Part shown: positions 33,214 through 36,690 of the stretch, one piece after another
Numbering within the stretch: the stretch's first letter is position 1
Layout of the letters: each line of letters begins with the position of its first letter
Origin: Burkholderiales bacterium
GTDB taxonomy: Bacteria; Pseudomonadota; Gammaproteobacteria; Burkholderiales; SG8-41
Direction of reading: 5' to 3'
Length of the DNA: 36,690 bases
NCBI GenBank assembly: GCA_019751125.1
Contig: JAIENU010000066.1
Coordinates: forward strand, 1-36,690
Position numbers and translations under genes: made by a program
The notes under the pieces: model-generated
Told to the model about the DNA's origin: nothing
Seen by the model: only the letters and a program-made list of their open reading frames with translations
Database searches by the model: none

Positions 33214-34233
33214 TCAGGCCGCGCGGCGCACCGGATTGAGCAGCGCGTGGTAGGCCAGCAGCACACTTTCCATATACAGCTTCGCATTCAGCGGATGCTG
33301 CACATGGCGCTGCTCGCGGGTCAGTTTGCGCTGCAGGCGCAGTGCCGCCAGCGGTTCGATGCGGCGTGACAAAAGGGTGATTTCGCGGACGAAATCCGGG
33401 TTGTAGCGGATGCGGCCGAGCATGCGCTGTTCAACCAGATCGCCGGTCCATTTCTGCAGCCAGCCGACAAAACGCTCCAGCGGCAGGTCGCGCAGCGACT
33501 CGGCGGCGGTGAGCGGGTCAAAACTGCTGTCAGCCAGCAGGCGCAGGAATTCGCTGCGACCGGCCAGTTCATCACCGGCACTAAGCGCCTGTGCCAGCAG
33601 GGGCGCGCCGGAAGCCTGGGCGAGCACCACCTCGGGTTGTGCCACGCCCTGCGCTTTCAGCCAGTCCAGCGCTTCGGCGGTTGCCGGTCGCGCCAGTGGC
33701 AGTTGCCGGCAGCGGCTGAGGATGGTGCGCAGCAGGCGCTGGGGACGGTGGCTGACCAGGATGAAATGGGTGTGCGCCGGTGGTTCTTCCAGATTTTTCA
33801 GCAGGGCATTCGCCGCTGCCACATTCAGTGCCTCGGCCGGGCTGACCACGATCACCTTGCGCCCGCCGCGATGGCTGGCGACATGGATGTAATCATGCAG
33901 TTCACGCACCTGTTCAATGGTGATCCAGGCACTGGCCTTGCCCTCCTTCTCCTTCGGCTTGGCGCCCTCCCCGGTTTCATCGGCCGGCATGTCGGCCTCG
34001 GGCTGCAACATGCGGAAATCCGGATGGTTGCCGCCATCAAACCAGCCGCAGGAGGCGCACTGGCCGCAGGCACGTCCATTCGGCCGGGGTTGCTCGCAGA
34101 GCAGGCTGCGCGCCAGTTCGATCGCCATGTCCTGCTTGCCGATGCCGCGCGGACCGCGCAGCAGCAAGGCGTGCGGCAGGCTGCCGGCTTGGTGCAGCAG
34201 GTCATTGAGCGGGGTTTCGAGCCATTGCACCAT
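33214..34233 (-). CDS. holB: DNA polymerase III delta' subunit
   Basis: A 339-residue clamp-loader subunit. Landmarks: a Walker-A-like RGPRGIGKQD (about 26-35), zinc-binding Cys46, Cys56, Cys59 and Cys62 (CEQPRPNGRACGQCASC), the sensor region VVSPAEALNVAAANALLKNLEEPPAHTHFILVSH and the SRCRQLPL motif. It helps open the beta clamp during replication. A low-complexity insert EGAKPKEKEGKASAW (about 90-104) follows the zinc region. It overlaps tmk by one base and precedes tatD. Confidence 0.94.
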   Translation of the reverse strand: MVQWLETPLNDLLHQAGSLPHALLLRGPRGIGKQDMAIELARSLLCEQPRPNGRACGQCASCGWFDGGNHPDFRMLQPEADMPADETGEGAKPKEKEGKASAWITIEQVRELHDYIHVASHRGGRKVIVVSPAEALNVAAANALLKNLEEPPAHTHFILVSHRPQRLLRTILSRCRQLPLARPATAEALDWLKAQGVAQPEVVLAQASGAPLLAQALSAGDELAGRSEFLRLLADSSFDPLTAAESLRDLPLERFVGWLQKWTGDLVEQRMLGRIRYNPDFVREITLLSRRIEPLAALRLQRKLTREQRHVQHPLNAKLYMESVLLAYHALLNPVRRAA

Positions 34234-34880
34234 CAGCGCGCTGCTTTCCCGGAACAGATCGTCTGCACGATGATTTCAAGCTCCCTGCGGATGTCTTCGA
34301 TGCTGCGGCTGGCGTCGATGACGCGGATCCGCTGCGGATTTTCCTGCGCCCGGCGCAGATAGGCGGCACGCACCCGCTCAAAAAATGCCGTCTGCTCTCG
34401 TTCAAAGCGGTCCGGTTCGCGTGCCGAACGGCTGCGCGCACGGCCGATTTCCGGCGCGAGGTCGAAGTACAGGGTCAGATCAGGCTGCAGATCGCCCTGT
34501 ACCCAGCGTTCGAGGTCGGCAATACGTGTCCAGGGCATGCCGCTGCCGCCGGACTGGTAGGCATAGGTGGCGTCGGTAAAGCGGTCGCAGAGCACCCAGC
34601 GTCCGGCTTCCAGCGCGGGGCGAATCACCCGGGCAATGTGTTCGTTGCGCGCGGCGAACATCAGCAGCGCTTCGGTGTCAGGCTGGCGCGGTTCGCCGCC
34701 GTGGAGCATCCATTCGCGCAGGGTTTCGCCTAGCGCGGTGCCGCCGGGTTCGCGCGTGACGGTGAGACCGGTACCCACTGCCGCGAGTCGTTCGCGCAGC
34801 CATTCCAGATGTGTGGTCTTGCCCGCGCCGTCCATGCCTTCCAGCGTGATGAACAGGCCGCGGTTCATCGCGCTGCTCAT
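34233..34880 (-). CDS. tmk: Thymidylate kinase
   Basis: A 215-residue P-loop kinase making dTDP from dTMP. It shows EGMDGAGKTTHLEWL (Walker A), REPGGTALGE, the DRF motif in WVLCDRFTDATYAYQSGG, and an Arg-rich LID (GRARSRSAREPDRFEREQ). ATG 34880 has GGGGAAG a few bases upstream; a second Met at position 5 is possible. It overlaps mltG by 4 bp and holB by one base. Confidence 0.95.
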   Translation of the reverse strand: MSSAMNRGLFITLEGMDGAGKTTHLEWLRERLAAVGTGLTVTREPGGTALGETLREWMLHGGEPRQPDTEALLMFAARNEHIARVIRPALEAGRWVLCDRFTDATYAYQSGGSGMPWTRIADLERWVQGDLQPDLTLYFDLAPEIGRARSRSAREPDRFEREQTAFFERVRAAYLRRAQENPQRIRVIDASRSIEDIRRELEIIVQTICSGKAAR

Positions 34881-35878
34881 CGTCTTCCCCGGCGCTGGTA
34901 CTGATCAACCGCGCGTTCGTGTTCGGCCAGGGTTCTGGAAAACTTGGAGCTGCCATCGCCGCGTGCAACGAAATACAGCGCATCGCTAGCGGCGGGATTC
35001 AGCGTGGCACGCAGGGCTTCGAGTCCGGGCATGGCGATCGGGGTTGGCGGCAATCCGTTGCGGGTATAGGTATTGTAGGGCGTGTCGGTCAGCAGGTCGC
35101 GCTTGCGGATGTCGCCGTCGAAGGTCGGGCCGATGCCGTAGATCACCGTGGGGTCGGTCTGCAGGCGCATGCCGATGCGCAGGCGGTTGATGAACACGGC
35201 GGCGACCAGTGGCCGCTCGCTGGCGCGGCCGGTTTCCTTTTCAACAATCGAGGCCAGGATCAGCGCCTCGTACGGCGTCTGTAACGGCAGGCTGGCGGCG
35301 CGCTGTTGCCATTGCTCGGCGAGATGTTTCTGCATCAGCCGGTGCGCGCGCTTGAGGATGGCCACATCGCTGCTGCCGTCGCTGAAATGGTAGGTATCGG
35401 GATAGATCCAGCCTTCCGGCGTCTCAGCGTCAATGCCGATGCGATGCGCCGCGTCGCGGTCGCCAAGCCCCGCCAGTTCGGAACGGATTTTCGGATGTGC
35501 TTCGAGCGCCTTGCGCACCTGGGCAAAATTCCAGCCTTCGACGATGGTCAGCGCGATCTGCGCCACGTCGCCACGGGTCATTTGCTGCAGCAACTCCAGC
35601 GGCGTCAGCGGCGCATTGAATTCGTAGTTGCCGGCTTTCAGGCGGCCGGACTCACCCAGCACCCGGGCCAGTAATTCGAAAGGTTCCGGCCTGCCGATGA
35701 TGCCGGCTGCGGCAAGCTGGGCGGATACCGAGCGCAGGCTGCTGCCGCTGCGCACGTCAAAAGTCATGCTGGCGGCCGGCCACTGCAGCGTATGCTGGGC
35801 GTAGGCATAAAGCCCGGCGGCCGCGGCGAGTACGGCCAGGACTGCGGCAATCAGCGCACGTTTAATGAAGCGCATCAT
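34877..35878 (-). CDS. mltG: Endolytic murein transglycosylase
   Basis: A 333-residue protein with an N-terminal membrane anchor (about residues 6-27), a LysM-like segment (VRSGSSLRSVSAQLAAAGII) and the YceG/MltG catalytic domain. The catalytic Glu lies in ASIVEKETGRASERPLVA (Glu213/Glu215), followed by FINRLRIGMRLQTDPTVIYGIG and NTYTRNGLPPTPIAMPG. MltG cleaves nascent glycan strands at the inner membrane. Overlaps with pabC (4 bp) and tmk (4 bp) show tight translational coupling. Confidence 0.95.
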   Translation of the reverse strand: MMRFIKRALIAAVLAVLAAAAGLYAYAQHTLQWPAASMTFDVRSGSSLRSVSAQLAAAGIIGRPEPFELLARVLGESGRLKAGNYEFNAPLTPLELLQQMTRGDVAQIALTIVEGWNFAQVRKALEAHPKIRSELAGLGDRDAAHRIGIDAETPEGWIYPDTYHFSDGSSDVAILKRAHRLMQKHLAEQWQQRAASLPLQTPYEALILASIVEKETGRASERPLVAAVFINRLRIGMRLQTDPTVIYGIGPTFDGDIRKRDLLTDTPYNTYTRNGLPPTPIAMPGLEALRATLNPAASDALYFVARGDGSSKFSRTLAEHERAVDQYQRRGRR

Positions 35879-36690
35879 CCGGGTAATCCTGCAAGTTCAT
35901 CCAGCCATTCCTGCAGGTGGTAAGCAGCGGAGAACCCCTGCCAGTGCCGTTCACCCAGCCGGGCCACCGGCCATACGCCGATCAGGCTGTTGACCAGCAG
36001 CAGGCCGTCGGCATCCTCGAGCCGTGCGCGGTTGATGGCATCAATACGCACGGAAAATCCGTGGCTGGCCCCGGTTTCGAGCATGGCCTGGCGGATCACG
36101 CCGGCAACGCCGCAGGCGGAAAGATCGGGCGTCACCAGTGCACCCTGCTCGATGATGAACAGGTTGCAGCGGGTGCCTTCGATCAGATGTCCCGCACTGT
36201 CCCCGAGCAAACCTTCCGCGATTTCCGCGTCTTGCCATTCCGCCCGGGCCAGCACGTTTTCGAGGCGGTTGAGATGCTTGATTCCGGCAAGCCGCGGCTG
36301 TGACGCCAGCGTGGTGCTGCAGTAACGCACGCTGACACCGTCACGGGGCCAATGTGCGGGATGGTCAGGCAATGGCGATGCGGAAACAATGCGCCGTGCT
36401 TGCGCGGCTTCGGGTATGGCGTAGCCGCGCCCGCCGCTGCCGCGGGTCACGGTGATGCGGATGGCGCAGTCCGGATGTTTGCCGGCGATCCGGGCGAGAT
36501 CCGCGCGCAGATCCTGCTCCGCAGGCGGCGTGATGCCCAGTGCACGACAGTCCCCTGCAAGTTTGGCGTAATGACGATCCCACAACGGGGCGATGCCGCC
36601 GCGCAAAGGAAGTGTGCGGAACACGCCATCGCCATAGGCGAGGCCGCGGTCATCGGCGGGAATCTGGTTCCCGGGCTGGCCGTCAATCAG
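35875..36690 (-). CDS. pabC: Aminodeoxychorismate lyase (5' end beyond window)
   Basis: A fold-type IV PLP enzyme releasing p-aminobenzoate and pyruvate from 4-amino-4-deoxychorismate for folate synthesis. The reading frame stays open to the window end: the first visible codons encode LIDGQPGNQIPADDRGLAYG, the conserved N-terminus, so the true start is at or a few codons beyond 36690 rather than at the internal GTG 36624. PLP Lys lies in LAGIKHLNRLENVLA; RCNLFIIEQGALVTPDLSACGVAGV is also typical. It heads the visible pabC-mltG-tmk-holB-tatD-ankyrin operon. Confidence 0.93.
   Translation of the reverse strand: MIDGQPGNQIPADDRGLAYGDGVFRTLPLRGGIAPLWDRHYAKLAGDCRALGITPPAEQDLRADLARIAGKHPDCAIRITVTRGSGGRGYAIPEAAQARRIVSASPLPDHPAHWPRDGVSVRYCSTTLASQPRLAGIKHLNRLENVLARAEWQDAEIAEGLLGDSAGHLIEGTRCNLFIIEQGALVTPDLSACGVAGVIRQAMLETGASHGFSVRIDAINRARLEDADGLLLVNSLIGVWPVARLGERHWQGFSAAYHLQEWLDELAGLPG

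Overview
The window is GC-rich and gene-dense, and reads as chromosomal DNA of a betaproteobacterium, most likely Burkholderiales or a close relative. This rests on gene order (alaC-hom-thrC; pabC-mltG-tmk-holB-tatD; moxR-DUF58-tgpA), three TctC/Bug-type periplasmic receptors without transporter membrane subunits, and the long form of TrpS. The genus cannot be named from the sequence alone. No rRNA, tRNA, CRISPR array, insertion sequence or prophage was recognised.

Layout. 1-62: 3' tip of a probable M23 peptidase. 3971-108 (minus): MoxR ATPase, DUF58 protein and TgpA-like transglutaminase. 4060-7887: a large orphan multi-PAS/GAF histidine kinase. 7995-8375 (minus): small Mth938-fold protein. 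8580-12562: alaC-hom-thrC, for alanine and threonine synthesis. 12588-13427 (minus): nadC. 13543-15063: membrane-anchored glutamate-synthase-like FMN protein. 15202-17811: clpB behind a sigma-32-type promoter. 17812-18331: 520 bp without a confident gene, holding a promoter-to-terminator array of hairpins (candidate non-coding RNA) and a 28-bp tandem repeat. 18332-20417: two paralogous Bug receptors, each followed by a strong intrinsic terminator. 22290-20478 (minus): PaaI thioesterase, PIN protein and TauD-type dioxygenase. 22457-23440: third Bug receptor. 27014-23490 (minus): rhlE helicase, a four-rhodanese protein and yaiI. 27396-28028: HNH nuclease, converging on a four-helix membrane protein made of a duplicated two-helix unit. 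28770-31581: PHP phosphoesterase, yciO and trpS. 36690-31791 (minus): tightly overlapping pabC-mltG-tmk-holB-tatD-ankyrin operon, with pabC cut by the window end.

Most genes are housekeeping: amino-acid, NAD and folate synthesis, replication, tRNA charging, protein and RNA quality control, and envelope maintenance. The accessory parts are the Bug/TauD/PIN region and the HNH/membrane pair.

The most unusual signal is not a gene. An 18-bp core, consensus TAAGCCATTGTTTTTATT, occurs eight times at gene boundaries, matching 15 to 18 of 18 positions. It is AT-rich in a GC-rich background, sits just past stop codons (four copies in convergent gaps), and at five sites overlaps or adjoins an inverted repeat. 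One copy encodes the C-terminal residues of TatD and touches the next start codon; another lies directly before the hom start, where no Shine-Dalgarno is visible. The second candidate is the hairpin array after clpB.
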